In this document: in pieces, positions 1 through 10,042 of the stretch | Layout: every line of letters starts with the position of its first letter | Position numbering within the stretch: the first letter of the stretch is position 1 | From: Poecilobothrus nobilitatus | Lineage: Eukaryota; Arthropoda; Insecta; Diptera; Dolichopodidae | DNA: 64,000 nucleotides | Reading direction: 5' to 3' | Assembly: GCA_947095535.1 (NCBI GenBank) | Contig: OX352774.1 | Coordinates: forward strand, 214,136,965-214,200,964 | Made by a program: the position numbers and the translations under genes | The notes under the pieces: model-generated | What the model saw: only the letters and a program-made list of their open reading frames with translations | Told to the model about the DNA's origin: nothing | Databases searched by the model: none

Positions 1-3000
1 GTAATAAGCTTTGAAACTATTTATATAATGGTTATAAAAAGAAGAAAAAAAATCACCTTTAAAAAGTACTTCTTTAATATTATTATATGGTGTTAAAATT
101 CTTAACCGTTGATTTAAAGTATAATATTGCATCACAATTCACAATGAACATTTACAATTCAATTAACTCACTCACAAAACAATTAATTTTCTTAAGACAT
201 GCAATATTATATTAATATTGATACACTTCATTATTTAAAAATAAATTTATATAATACATTTTAATATAATATTCTTTTCTTTTTTTTTCAAGTATTCTTT
301 GTAGAATTAAAATTTTGAGTTCAATAAAAAGCAAAAAACTTTAATCTTATTAACGATTTTATTTAAGACTTTGAGAATTTTTATTTTTATTTTGCCAATC
401 AGACTTTAACAAGTGATTGGTATAATTACAAGCACTATTACTTGGAATTAATTGTGTAATAATAATTCAAAATCAAAGTACCAGTGAAAAGAATTAAATA
501 AATATTCTGTACAATTCCTACAAAGTAATTTGTCTTTGAATGTAATTTCTTTTTGTAATTATTTTTGATACTTAATTATTTTTAAGTAATTAAGTACATT
601 TCAAAAAATTGTTCCCAAATGACCTTAGAAATTATGTCTTTAAAACAGAGTTGCAGAGTTTATTATAACACTGGTAATATTTGAAAGGTACTTGAATTCT
701 TGATACTTCAGTATTTTTTAAGTATGTCTATGTATTGTAAATATTTTGTCTATGTATTAATAAATATTTTACTAAGATTTTTATTAAATTAATTTTAATT
801 TGGTTAAAATTTTATTTTTATTTTATAATCAGGAAAATTTTTCTGAACTTTAGAATTTTATTTCTTATTTAACTTTGGCTCTAACATTAATAATATTTTT
901 TAATCTCTAATATTAATAATATTTATACTTATAGTGAAAATGTAATTTTTGATATGTATGCAGTACTGAAAAGGATAAAATACTGTTACTTCAAAATTTC
1001 CTTTAGAAAAAGTAATTTCAGTTTTAAACCATACACACAAAGAACATTATATATATACATATCGTATATTTATGTACACATAACTATATACATGTATAGT
1101 ATACAACGACTATAGTACAACATTCAAAAACTCAATGTGAACGTTAACAACTTTGTTTAGAATATTCCCGTCGATTTCCAATTCTTTTTCAGTCCCTAAT
1201 ATTTATTTCCACTGACCAAGCATCAGTACATTAGTACTAAAGAAGCTTATAACCTTTTGTTTGGTCATAAAAAGGGAGATGTGTGTTTAATGTGACAAAG
1301 GCCCACATATTGACTATAATGTTTTTCGATGATTCCCAACCTCGCCTCGCCAAAGACAAAAAAAAAAAAACCAACTATCTTAAAATGACCGGGATAATAA
1401 TAATATTAGTTCTCAGTAAGTTAACAGTTTACTTACGTTAAAGCCTCATACATACATAATATATATTTTTTAATTTATAATAGTTTTGTAAAGTAATACA
1501 TTAAAAGTACAAAATATTTTCTCACATTAACATTTTAAACACTTCAAAAATTTAAAATTATATTCTTATTTTCTGCTCGAATTCGATTAAACATTAAATT
1601 AACACAAATTACATACGTATAAGTACAATGAACTCATCAATTTTTTACATAAATGAATACTTCTATACTTCTATGACAAAACCAAAAAAAAAAATCCAAA
1701 CTTAAGTAAATTTAACTAAATTTAGACATTTTTCTTTATTTTTTTGTTTAAGTCGAACTCTTTCACTAATTTTTTATTGATTTAATTTAGAAATTTAGAC
1801 ATTATCACGTTCTATTTTTCTTTTTTTTTTTCATGTCCTTGAAGTAAAATTTTCATTCTTATTGTTCCTTTTTTGTGCATCAATAGCTAATAGAAATAAG
1901 AATATTTTTAACAGAAAAAAAAAAAAAAAAATTTGAAAATTTGCATAAAAAAATAATTTTTTTTTTGTCCATTTTTTTTTTTTTTGTTTTCTTTTGTTTA
2001 AGTAAAAAAGAAAAATTTAAAAATATTCAGAATAATAATAATAAAAATAATAAAAAAAAACATATATAATGTATAATTATAATATATATAGATATATATC
2101 GTATTTGTATGTATATAAAACAAGATAAAGTTTCACAATTTATTTATTTTTTTATTACAATTATAAGTAAATATTGACATAAAATCTCAGATAAAAATAA
2201 ATAAAACCATTAAGTAAACAATATAATATAAATTTATTTTTTTACCGGAAATTGTAAAAGATATGATTAATAATTAAAAAAATTCATTTTCATTTCCGGA
2301 ATTAATTAAAAAAAGAGAAAATATAAAAAATATTTAATAAAAATGATGAATTTAATGAAAATTATATATATCAGAATAAAAAATGGCCAATTGTTCTGGC
2401 AAAAATAAAAAGGATAATTAAAATTAAAACTTTAATTAAAACTGGTATATTTTAACTATTTATATTCTTAAGGTTTTTATTGGTTTTTTTTTTTTTTGTT
2501 TTGGTTTATATTGACCATTTATAGAAAATGATACCAATTCTCCTTAAAGCTCTTGACACTTTTAATTTAAAATTAAAAAGTTTATAACAATACATTATTA
2601 TTTTTAATAATTAAATATTATAAAATAAATAATTAAAGATATTTTTATCAAAAAAAAAAAAAAAAAATTACAATTAAATAAAAATTCATTTCCTTTTTAT
2701 ATACCTATCGTCGATTTAATTTAAAAAATTTTAATATAAATTAACTCGTTAATTTATTTAAAAGATAATTTTAAAAATATTTATGCAAATTATTAAGTTC
2801 GAGTTTTATTTAAACCAAAATTTGATCATTATTTTGTTTTTATATATACTATAATATTTCTCAGTTTTTTTTTTTATACAAGATGATTATAAAATCATAT
2901 TCCTGCTTTTTTTTTTATTATATTCTTACACAAAACTATTTTTCGTCATTCTAGAGGCTGCAGGTTATTTCATTTAAAAAATTTAAATTTCGAATTGAAA

Positions 3001-3165
3001 TAATAAAATAAAAAAAAAAAAAATCGTTTTTTTTTGAATTTTTCATAATACATTTCATTTAATATAATACATAATACATTATCATTTTTGCATAAAATAA
3101 AATAAAAATATTTAAAATATTGAAAATGAAAACATATTAAAAAAAAAAAAAACTTATTAAGGATA
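1..3165. other. AT-rich non-coding stretch
   Basis: No convincing exon on either strand. The stretch is dominated by A and T homopolymers and short TA runs. A small perfect 7 bp inverted pair (CCAATCA/TGATTGG) with a 12 base loop lies near 395-420, which is unremarkable at this composition. It could be intronic or intergenic. Confidence 0.6.
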
Positions 3166-4348
3166 TTTACGAGTTGTCGTATTTGAAAGTTTTACCGTGA
3201 TAAACATTGTATTGTCGTAAAAATTTTGTATAAAAAATTTGTATACGACGACACCTATAAAAATTTAAAAAAAACTTTAGTCTATTGTTTATAGAGCGTT
3301 GTATCGCTGTATCTGTCGTATTCTTATATTCTAATTTGTTTTGAATTTTGTCAATTTTTTTTAATTTTTGAAAAATTGCAGAAAATAAGAAAGAAGTATG
3401 TAATTAAATGTTTTTCGTTTTATAGTTGCCATAAATCTTCATTTTTATCTATATGAAATTTTAACAGTATACTTACAAGTGAAGAGGCAGCATCTTCTGC
3501 AATCCACTGATTTCCCGAAATTGATTGATTGCAAAAAAAAAAATGTTTTCAGCATTTCAAACAACAAAATATTTTTTTTCTTTGTGTGAAATCCAATTTT
3601 ATTAAATCCAAAACTGGTACTTTTGGTAGTTTAATTTAAATTATTTTTTTTTATCTCAATATTTTCGAAATATAAATATTTCATCAATATTTTCGAAATA
3701 TTCATCATTTTTTATAATTTGGTTCACATACGAGAGAAAAAGGGTCATAACATTTATTTTTATTTTTTATATTATCAATTAAAAAAAAACTTTCTAAATC
3801 TAAAATCTCTTTATAATTCCTGCAATGTTGAAAACATTTGTTTGAACTTTCCAAGAAAATATATTTTTTTACATTTTTTCACCTAAAGTCCTTATTTACT
3901 TCCCCTAAATCTCAAATAATTATAATATTTCGATTTTTTCTTAAGGTTGTATTAAAAAAAAATTTTTTTTTGCATTTATTTAAATTATATTGTATTTTGC
4001 ATGTTTTTTTTTTTGCTTGCCACTCCTATAAGGAAGAAGCATAGGGCATTCACTAAGTCAGTTATTTTTCATATTTGACTAAGCCTCAGTTTCATGAATT
4101 ATTAATTTGATTAAGCCGTTGATTACTTGGCTGCGGCTATTGTACAAGATTAAAAAGTTTCTTTTATTTCTACGCCATCTATTGTCTTATACAAGAATTA
4201 TGTATTTTGCATGTATTTCAAATTAATTTTTACGAAATGCAATTTTTTTTATTTTGACATTATAAATTAAAATACAAAAGAATGCATACAAGGCATTGTA
4301 AAATGAGTTGTAAATTTACAATTTTACAATTATACGACAACTCGTGAA
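3166..4348. mobile_element. TA-flanked element with inverted termini (Tc1/mariner-like MITE candidate)
   Basis: The left end reads TTTACGAGTTGTCGTA (3166-3181) and the right end (4333-4348) is its inverse with one mismatch, TTCACGAGTTGTCGTA. Each end is directly bounded by TA, as expected for the TA target duplication of Tc1/mariner-type transposons. The interior (about 1.18 kb) is AT-rich. It has no transposase-like frame; the longest frame, at 3838-4044, is Phe/Lys low-complexity and looks like chance. A non-autonomous or decayed DNA transposon is the simplest reading. The superfamily is inferred only from the TA flanks. Confidence 0.55.
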
Positions 4349-4474
4349 TACTTCTATTATTTTTATATATTAAATTTATTAGTTTTTCTTTTATATAAAT
4401 ATACAAGTATATATGTATAATTTAATTTTAAATTTTCAAATAAATATGTATGTACATATATGGATATATATATT

Positions 4475-5791
4475 TTAATTTAAATTCGTAATAGATTTTT
4501 TTTTAACTTCTAAATTTTTTAAATATTTATATTCAATACAATATAAATCAATACTTTCTCTATATTTTATTATATTTATTATGGATGTTGATTTTTTTCT
4601 TTTTTTTTTCATTTTTTCCTTATAATATTTAAATTTTTTTTCTATATTAGTTTTAATTTTACAAAAATAATATAATTTTTTTTTTTTTATTAATAATTCT
4701 ATAATAAAACAAATTAAACTTAATAAAATACCAGTACGCCAAATTAATATGGCAATTTTAAAATGTTGAAATTTTAATAGACCACGATGTTTTTGTTTAT
4801 ATCGTGGAAATGTAAAATTTTTATAATCATTATGTAAATGTACTTCATTATTAGCTCTTTTATACCAATAAAAATATAAACCAATTTCTTGCATTTTCAT
4901 AACAAAAAATTTAAATGATTCTAAAAATGGTGAATCACGTATTGCTGGAAATGTATAACTTATTTTTGAAAAACAAATATCAGTTAAACGAAATTTTGGT
5001 TTTGTTAAATCTTGATTCCATAATAATAATATTGAAGCACTACGTTTTGTTACTGTATATCCATATTTATCATTCATATTAAAACGTTCTTTTAAAAATT
5101 CTTTTTCATTAACTGGATATAATTTATTAGCACAATTTTCTGGATATCCTGTTTTTTCTAATATTACATTTATTTCACTATCATATGACATTATTTTTAA
5201 ATTTGATTTTTCTAATTCTTTCCAACTATTTATTTGATGTGGTTTAATTTCTTTTGTTAAATAACTAGATAATGAACATACATATAACATTGATATAATA
5301 AAACCTAATGTAACATTTATAATTTTTATAAAATATATTTGAAATTTTTTTGATTTTTTAAATTTTGTTGGTAAATATAATATTGTACAAATGCTATTTA
5401 ATAATGCAATACCAAAATTAATTGAATTATATGTAAATTTTTGTTGTATTATTTCAATAATTATTAAATAAAATATTGATAATAATAATAATAACCATAC
5501 TGTTTTTTGAAATGGTAATGTAAAATATAATGAATAATCAATATCATATACAATTGGTATCATAATACACCATGATGTCATATCATAAATCCATGTTTTA
5601 ACAATTTTTCTATGATAATATACTGATGTATTCCATGTAAATAAAAATGAAATTTCATTGAATATATTTTCTCCATTTATATATGGATTTATTTCAAAAC
5701 TTGCATTTATTGATTTTAAAAAATGAAAATAAATATTTGTTTGAAATCCACCAATTACTTTTTCTCCATCCATATTTGTATAAAAAAATAC
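4475..5791 (-). CDS. Ionotropic receptor (IR) gene, exon 2: ligand-binding and channel part
   Basis: This is the C-terminal exon of a divergent insect ionotropic receptor, a ligand-gated cation channel related to ionotropic glutamate receptors that acts in the plasma membrane of chemosensory neurons. The exon opens after an AG acceptor (complement of 5792-5793) in the same phase (0) as the donor of the upstream exon, and gives 438 residues plus stop. In the joined 738-residue protein the channel layout is visible: an S1 lobe; TM1 around 395-416 (a run of Leu/Ile after YFTLPFQKTVW); a pore helix near 425-441; TM2 near 453-478 ending in the family-typical LSSYLT; an S2 lobe containing DSPFLESFKFFVMKMQEIG; and TM3 near 645-668 (WRTGILLSLICFIIELLI). 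A Lys-rich tail of about 70 residues follows, long for an IR. I could not point with confidence to the classical glutamate-binding Arg/Thr/Asp set, as is common in divergent IRs. Subfamily is not assigned. Confidence 0.85.
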   Translation of the reverse strand, partial: VFFYTNMDGEKVIGGFQTNIYFHFLKSINASFEINPYINGENIFNEISFLFTWNTSVYYHRKIVKTWIYDMTSWCIMIPIVYDIDYSLYFTLPFQKTVWLLLLLSIFYLIIIEIIQQKFTYNSINFGIALLNSICTILYLPTKFKKSKKFQIYFIKIINVTLGFIISMLYVCSLSSYLTKEIKPHQINSWKELEKSNLKIMSYDSEINVILEKTGYPENCANKLYPVNEKEFLKERFNMNDKYGYTVTKRSASILLLWNQDLTKPKFRLTDICFSKISYTFPAIRDSPFLESFKFFVMKMQEIGLYFYWYKRANNEVHLHNDYKNFTFPRYKQKHRGLLKFQHFKIAILIWRTGILLSLICFIIELLIKKKKLYYFCKIKTNIEKKFKYYKEKMKKKRKKSTSIINIIKYRESIDLYCIEYKYLKNLEVKKKSITNLN

Positions 5792-7118
5792 CTATATATA
5801 GATAATAAATTAAATATAAGTTAAACTATAAAAATAAAATTTTCTTAAAATTAATCTATGTAATTAATATAAAATTAATATTATAAAAAATTGTTCAAAA
5901 TTGGAAGGATATTTTCTATACTAAAGAATGTGGTCCTTTATATAAAAAAAAAAAAAAAAAAGCTTGTACTGTACCAGCGGACATTTTAATGTATTAGTAG
6001 GTAATAAGAATATTTTTGTTAAAAGAAATGTTATTTTGTTGACATAAGTATAATATTATAATTTATTAAACCGGTTTTTTTACCAAATTAGATATGAATT
6101 AGGGCCTTATGATTGAGTACGCCCGAAAAACATAAATGCTACCGAAATGTCAAATTAATTATTATCGTATGTTTGAAAACGCTTTTTTTTCGAAATTATA
6201 TATTTGTAAGTAAATCGTATTTCGTTAATTTGTTGTGTATAAGTGAAACGGGTGAATATGTTCACATTTTACAAAAATCAGAATGTAAATTTTTCATTTA
6301 TTTGAAATCTTTTTAAGTAAACAAAATGAAAAATTTAAGTTTTTTAATTTAACTTTTCTAATATTTTACCATTTATGATTAAAACAAAAATAACAAAACA
6401 GGACAATTACGCGGAATGGAAACGAAGGGTAAAAAGAAAAAATTTAGTAGGAAATTTTACTTCTAACCCTTCAAGTGAAACCTCGTTTTGGGAAAAAACT
6501 ATTCACTTTTTAAAATCAATTGCAATTGAAAAAAACTTGTTAATTATAAATTTTTTACCTTAAAATCAACAAAATACAAATTTTTTATTACCACTTTTTA
6601 CCAAAAAAAAAAAAAAAAAATGACTTTATATTTATTTTTAATTCTAAAAGCCAATTTAAATTTTATAAAAAAAATTATGTTCGTTTACCTACTTTATACC
6701 TTGACGTTTATAATCTACTCAAAATTAGACAACTGTCATTTATTTTCGAATTAAAATTTAATTACACGTTTTCAACCATACCAACAAAGAGTGAAGGTGA
6801 ATAATCTTCTTTGAGCGACGCGTTTTCCACGTGTTTTCAATCATAAGCCCCAGTATCCAATCAATTAAATGGCTAGAAATTTTTCATACATTAATTTTAA
6901 TAGATGTTTACCGAAAAAGGTACAGTACCGATTTTACACCATATAGAAGGTGATAAAACCGTATAGAGGGTACAGAGTCTTATAAAACCATATGCTCTAA
7001 CATTTAAAGCAATTTTTAAGGAAGAATAATATCATTATTAATAAGAAAAAAAATATATTCTTATTTATTAACTACTTATCTATTTTCTGAAAAAACAAAA
7101 AATTTCTTTAAATATTAC
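5792..7118 (-). other. Intron of the IR gene
   Basis: A 1.3 kb intron with a GT donor (complement of 7117-7118, exon end CAG, intron start GTAATAT) and an AG acceptor at 5792-5793. Both sides are phase 0. It is more mixed in composition than its surroundings at 5930-6110 and 6700-6990, where short copies of a GTACTGTACC palindrome occur (5966 and 6918), so it may contain a decayed insertion. Short open frames inside it (6113-6316 and 6375-6563, plus strand) match nothing I recognise. Confidence 0.7.
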
Positions 7119-8018
7119 CTGTGGAATTCTTTCATGTATTGAAAATTTAAATTCATATTTTTGAACATCTTTTAATTTATTTGGAAAAAATTTTTTTTTA
7201 TCTTTTATATTTAAATCAATAAAATGAATTCTTGGAAATGGTGAATAACCATAAATTTTAAAACAATCATTACTTATTTTATTACATAAATTTTCAATTA
7301 ATATAACATTTATAATACGATGTTTCCAACACCATCTAAAAAATTGCCATTTTAATATAAATCGATTTTTATAATTAAATAAAATTTGTGAATCAATTAT
7401 AAATATAATTTTTGATATATGATTATCAATTAATGAAGTATCAACAATATTTAAAATTTTATCATTTAAATTTTTAACAATTACAATTGATATTATATTT
7501 AAATTAGTAAAATCACCAATTTTTAATGATAATTTATTGTTAATTTTTATAGGTTTTGATGTTTTTTTTGTTATTGGTGTTATAGTTGAAATAATTGTTT
7601 CATTAATAAATTTTTTACGACCTATTTCTTGTTTCATTTCATTTTGAAATTTATCATTATTCAAATTATTTTCCGTAATAAAAATTATTGGTATCGAATA
7701 AATTGAATGTAAACGATAAATAAATTCATTTAAATCAATATAATTATAATAATCATCATCATCATCATCATCATCATTATTAAATTGATATTTTTCTTTA
7801 AATTGAAAATGATATTTATTATTTGTTATAGTTGTTGTTGTTGTTGTTGTTGTTATATTTGATCCTAAAAATATTACAATACTTTGAAATTGATCCTTTT
7901 CATGTTCAAATTTTATAATTGTTTCTAAATTTTGAAAATTTATTTCAGATTCGATGATTAAAAAATTAAATGATGATAATATTAATATTAAAAAAATAAA
8001 TTTATAAATATTTAACAT
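7119..8018 (-). CDS. Ionotropic receptor gene, exon 1: signal peptide and extracellular N-terminal domain
   Basis: This is the first exon of the IR gene, 300 codons from the ATG at 8016-8018 to a CAG|GTAATAT donor. Residues 1 to about 22 form a hydrophobic signal peptide (MLNIYKFIFLILILSS). The rest is an IR-type amino-terminal domain; the stretch ending FRWCWKHRIINVILIE and then YGYSPFPRIHFIDL resembles the conserved end of that domain in insect IRs. The donor leaves phase 0 and joins an exon beginning VFFYTNMDGEKVIGGF, a typical start of the S1 lobe, so the two-exon model is internally consistent. Odd features are a threonine run encoded by a (TGT)n/(ACA)n tract near 7830-7857 and an eight-aspartate run encoded by (ATC)n near 7757-7780, both likely length-variable. 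The start is the only upstream ATG that gives a signal peptide. Confidence 0.8.
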
Positions 8019-8464
8019 ATTAATATTATATTATTTTAATGTAAAAAGATTAATATTATGCCTGTTATTTTTTAATTATTTATTTTATTTTATTATTTTA
8101 TTTTTGAAAATTCATTGTATAATTTTAAATGTTAATTAACATGCTTTCAATTGTTTTTAACAAGTTCCTATTGTTTTTTTACTTTTCTGGGGTGGATTTT
8201 ATTTGTTCCCTTTTTTTCTCGTTTCTAATATTAAATTGTAAATTCAAACTGTGAAAATTAATATGAAAAAAAAAAAATATTAATAAAAGTTAATGATTTC
8301 TGTACCGTTACTGGTCACAATTCATTCACAACTAAATTTTATATTTTAACTTACATTAACTTTTATTGGTTTTTATTCATTAGTTTTGTACAGGGACGAC
8401 AAACAAAAAAAAGGTTTATTGTAAATGGATGATCAATTTAATTCGTTAAACAAATCTAATTAGG
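8019..8464. other. 5' flank of the IR gene
   Basis: Non-coding AT-rich DNA directly upstream of the IR start codon on the minus strand; it should hold the receptor's promoter. I see no unambiguous TATA or initiator element that stands out from the AT background. Confidence 0.4.
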
Positions 8465-8631
8465 AGGCCTCGGTAGCCTATAGTACGTAAGAGCGTATAA
8501 AATACGCTGTAAACACCGAGGGAGGGTGGGTTCGATTCCCACACACGTCGTAAGAATAATTAAGTGCCCTTATGGCACTTACTGTACACGCCTTAATATG
8601 TAGCAGGGGAAAAACTAAAAAAAAAAGAAAA
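8465..8631 (+). mobile_element. tRNA-derived SINE, copy 1
   Basis: The copy starts with a tRNA-like head: an A-box-like GGTAGCCTATAGTACG, then the stem CACCGAGGGAGGGTGGG and a B box GGTTCGATTCCC (around 8529-8541). A tRNA-unrelated middle follows and it ends in an A-rich tail (8610-8631). The octamer AAATCTAA occurs on both sides (8452-8459 and 8632-8639), a plausible target-site duplication. It is colinear with the copies at 9846-10033 and 37586-37779, but has diverged more in the 3' half. Confidence 0.75.
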
Positions 8632-8793
8632 AAATCTAAATGTCCAAATTTAAATCCAAAATCAAAATTAAAACTTATTAAAAATAAAAATTAAATAACT
8701 GTAAAGACAGTTCTAAATTTATTTAAAATAATAGTTAATGAAAATAGTAAGTTAAATGGATAATACGTATTTTTAAATTTATTTTACATAATC

Positions 8794-9094
8794 TTAACAC
8801 GTTGAATCCCACGGGTATCACCGGTGAATATCACTAAAATATTTCAAAATTGTGTGCTCATCGCTAAACATAAAAATAAACTTGCGTTAAGTCTCACGTG
8901 TATCACTAGTGAATATTACTGAATGTTTTCAAAATTCCGAATAATTTAATGGATTTAATGTACTTTTTTACCTTTAAAAATGTTCAACGGTGAGCATGGG
9001 ATTTTGAAACATTTTAGTGATGTTCACTGGTGATGCACGCGGTACTTCCGACTTAATACAAGTTTTTTTTTATGTTTTTCGGTAATTGTGTTAA
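8794..9094. mobile_element. piggyBac-like MITE flanked by TTAA, with repeated inverted arms
   Basis: TTAA at 8794-8797 is followed by CACGTTGAATCCCACGGG. The far end reads GGTAATTGTG followed by TTAA (9091-9094), so the termini are inverted (CAC/GTG) inside TTAA sites, the hallmark of piggyBac-type insertion. Inside, a CACCGGTGAATATCACTAAAA motif appears twice in direct orientation (from about 8820 and 8903) and once inverted (about 9010-9035, with GTTCACTGGTGATGCACG). This three-armed arrangement suggests a dimerised or nested copy. There is no coding capacity. Confidence 0.6.
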
Positions 9095-9283
9095 GCTATT
9101 GATTAAATGTTATATAATTCAAGTCTTCTTAAAGAGCTAATCTTGGCCAGGAAAACGTTGAATATTTACTTCTACCCACTTGACACTAATTTAACAATGA
9201 ACTGTGTTTACATATTTTAATATTTTATCTGCCATTATTTATCTTATTATTTTTTTTCCTATTTCTCACTTTTATAAAATATA

Positions 9284-9372
9284 TAGGACATCCATCACTG
9301 GGATTTGAACCCGAAGTCTTTCGAGCGGAAGGTTGGTGTTTTAACCACTGGATCATTGATTATCTTATTATA
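9284..9372 (-). mobile_element. tRNA-like unit (second SINE family or tRNA pseudogene)
   Basis: Read on the minus strand it contains an A-box-like CCAGTGGTTAAAACACC and a B-box-like GGGTTCAAATCCC (near 9299-9311), spaced as in a tRNA. The acceptor arm does not close into a clean seven-pair stem, so a functional tRNA is unlikely. It is distinct in sequence from the SINE copies at 8465, 9846 and 37586. Confidence 0.5.
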
Positions 9373-9607
9373 CTCTTTTTTTAACTTCAAATTTGTATTT
9401 TTCAACATTATATTTGTCTTTTTTCAAAATCAAATTCGTCCAAATTTTCAAAATCAATTTCGTCAAAATTTACATTTTTTTTTTTTTATTTAAAAAAAAT
9501 TTAATTCTGAAAACAGACGAAATTGACTTTGAAAATTTGGACGAATTTGATTTTGAAAAAGACAAATATAATGTTAAAAAAAATAAATTTGAAATCAAAA
9601 GAGTATA
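9369..9607. repeat. Long near-perfect inverted repeat (hairpin), arms of about 95 bp
   Basis: The left arm (9369-9464) starts TATACTC and contains CAACATTATATTTGTC and CAAATTCGTCCAAATTTTC. The right arm (about 9512-9607) is its reverse complement with only a few mismatches and a short indel, ending GAGTATA. A spacer of about 47 bases, mostly T and A, separates them. Transcription would give a long double-stranded stem. A foldback-type MITE is the simplest origin. The two weak open frames across it (9305-9689) are a by-product of the palindrome. Confidence 0.75.
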
Positions 9608-9845
9608 TTCACCTTTGATTAAAGAACCTAATAACAACCTATGCTCGACATCCTTGCTTTTGGCTTCGATTGTTTTTAAAAGTATATAAACAACATAAAT
9701 ACAAATTTTAGATGCAAAAAATACAATATCTATAATATTTACCCTAATATAAGTGATATTATTTAAAAAACAAAATTCATTTGAGTTTATAGTAATGATG
9801 AATAACTATATTTCAATTAACGACTTAAGACTAAATAATAGTAAT

Positions 9846-10033
9846 TTTCTTTTTTGTTTTAATGCATTTCTCTGCCACATAAATGTGCAAAGGAAATTAC
9901 ACAGTTCAGGTGTGGCTGTAAATCTTGTAAGGTGGAATAACTCTTACGATGTGGGTGGATTTCGAACCCACACTCCCTTGGTGTTTACAGCGTATATTAT
10001 ACTCTCTTACCCATTAGACCACCGAGGCCCCAG
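9846..10033 (-). mobile_element. tRNA-derived SINE, copy 2
   Basis: On the minus strand it opens with GGGGCCTCGGTGGTCTAATG, an A-box region, then has GTGGGTTCGAAATCC as B box (about 9956-9970), a central CGTAAGAGTTATTCCACC, a 3' part containing TGTGTAATTTCC, and an A-rich end. TAAATAATA is present on both sides (9832-9840 and 10034-10042), a good target-site duplication. The layout is the same as the copy at 37586. Confidence 0.85.
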
Positions 10034-10042
10034 TAAATAATA

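Noticed and set aside
5966..6930. GTACTGTACC/GGTACAGTACC as termini of an element in the IR intron
   Set aside because: The motif is itself palindromic and the flanking bases do not pair beyond it.
9305..10040. Three overlapping plus-strand frames
   Set aside because: They read through the tRNA-like unit, the hairpin and the reverse strand of a SINE; all are explained by repeats.
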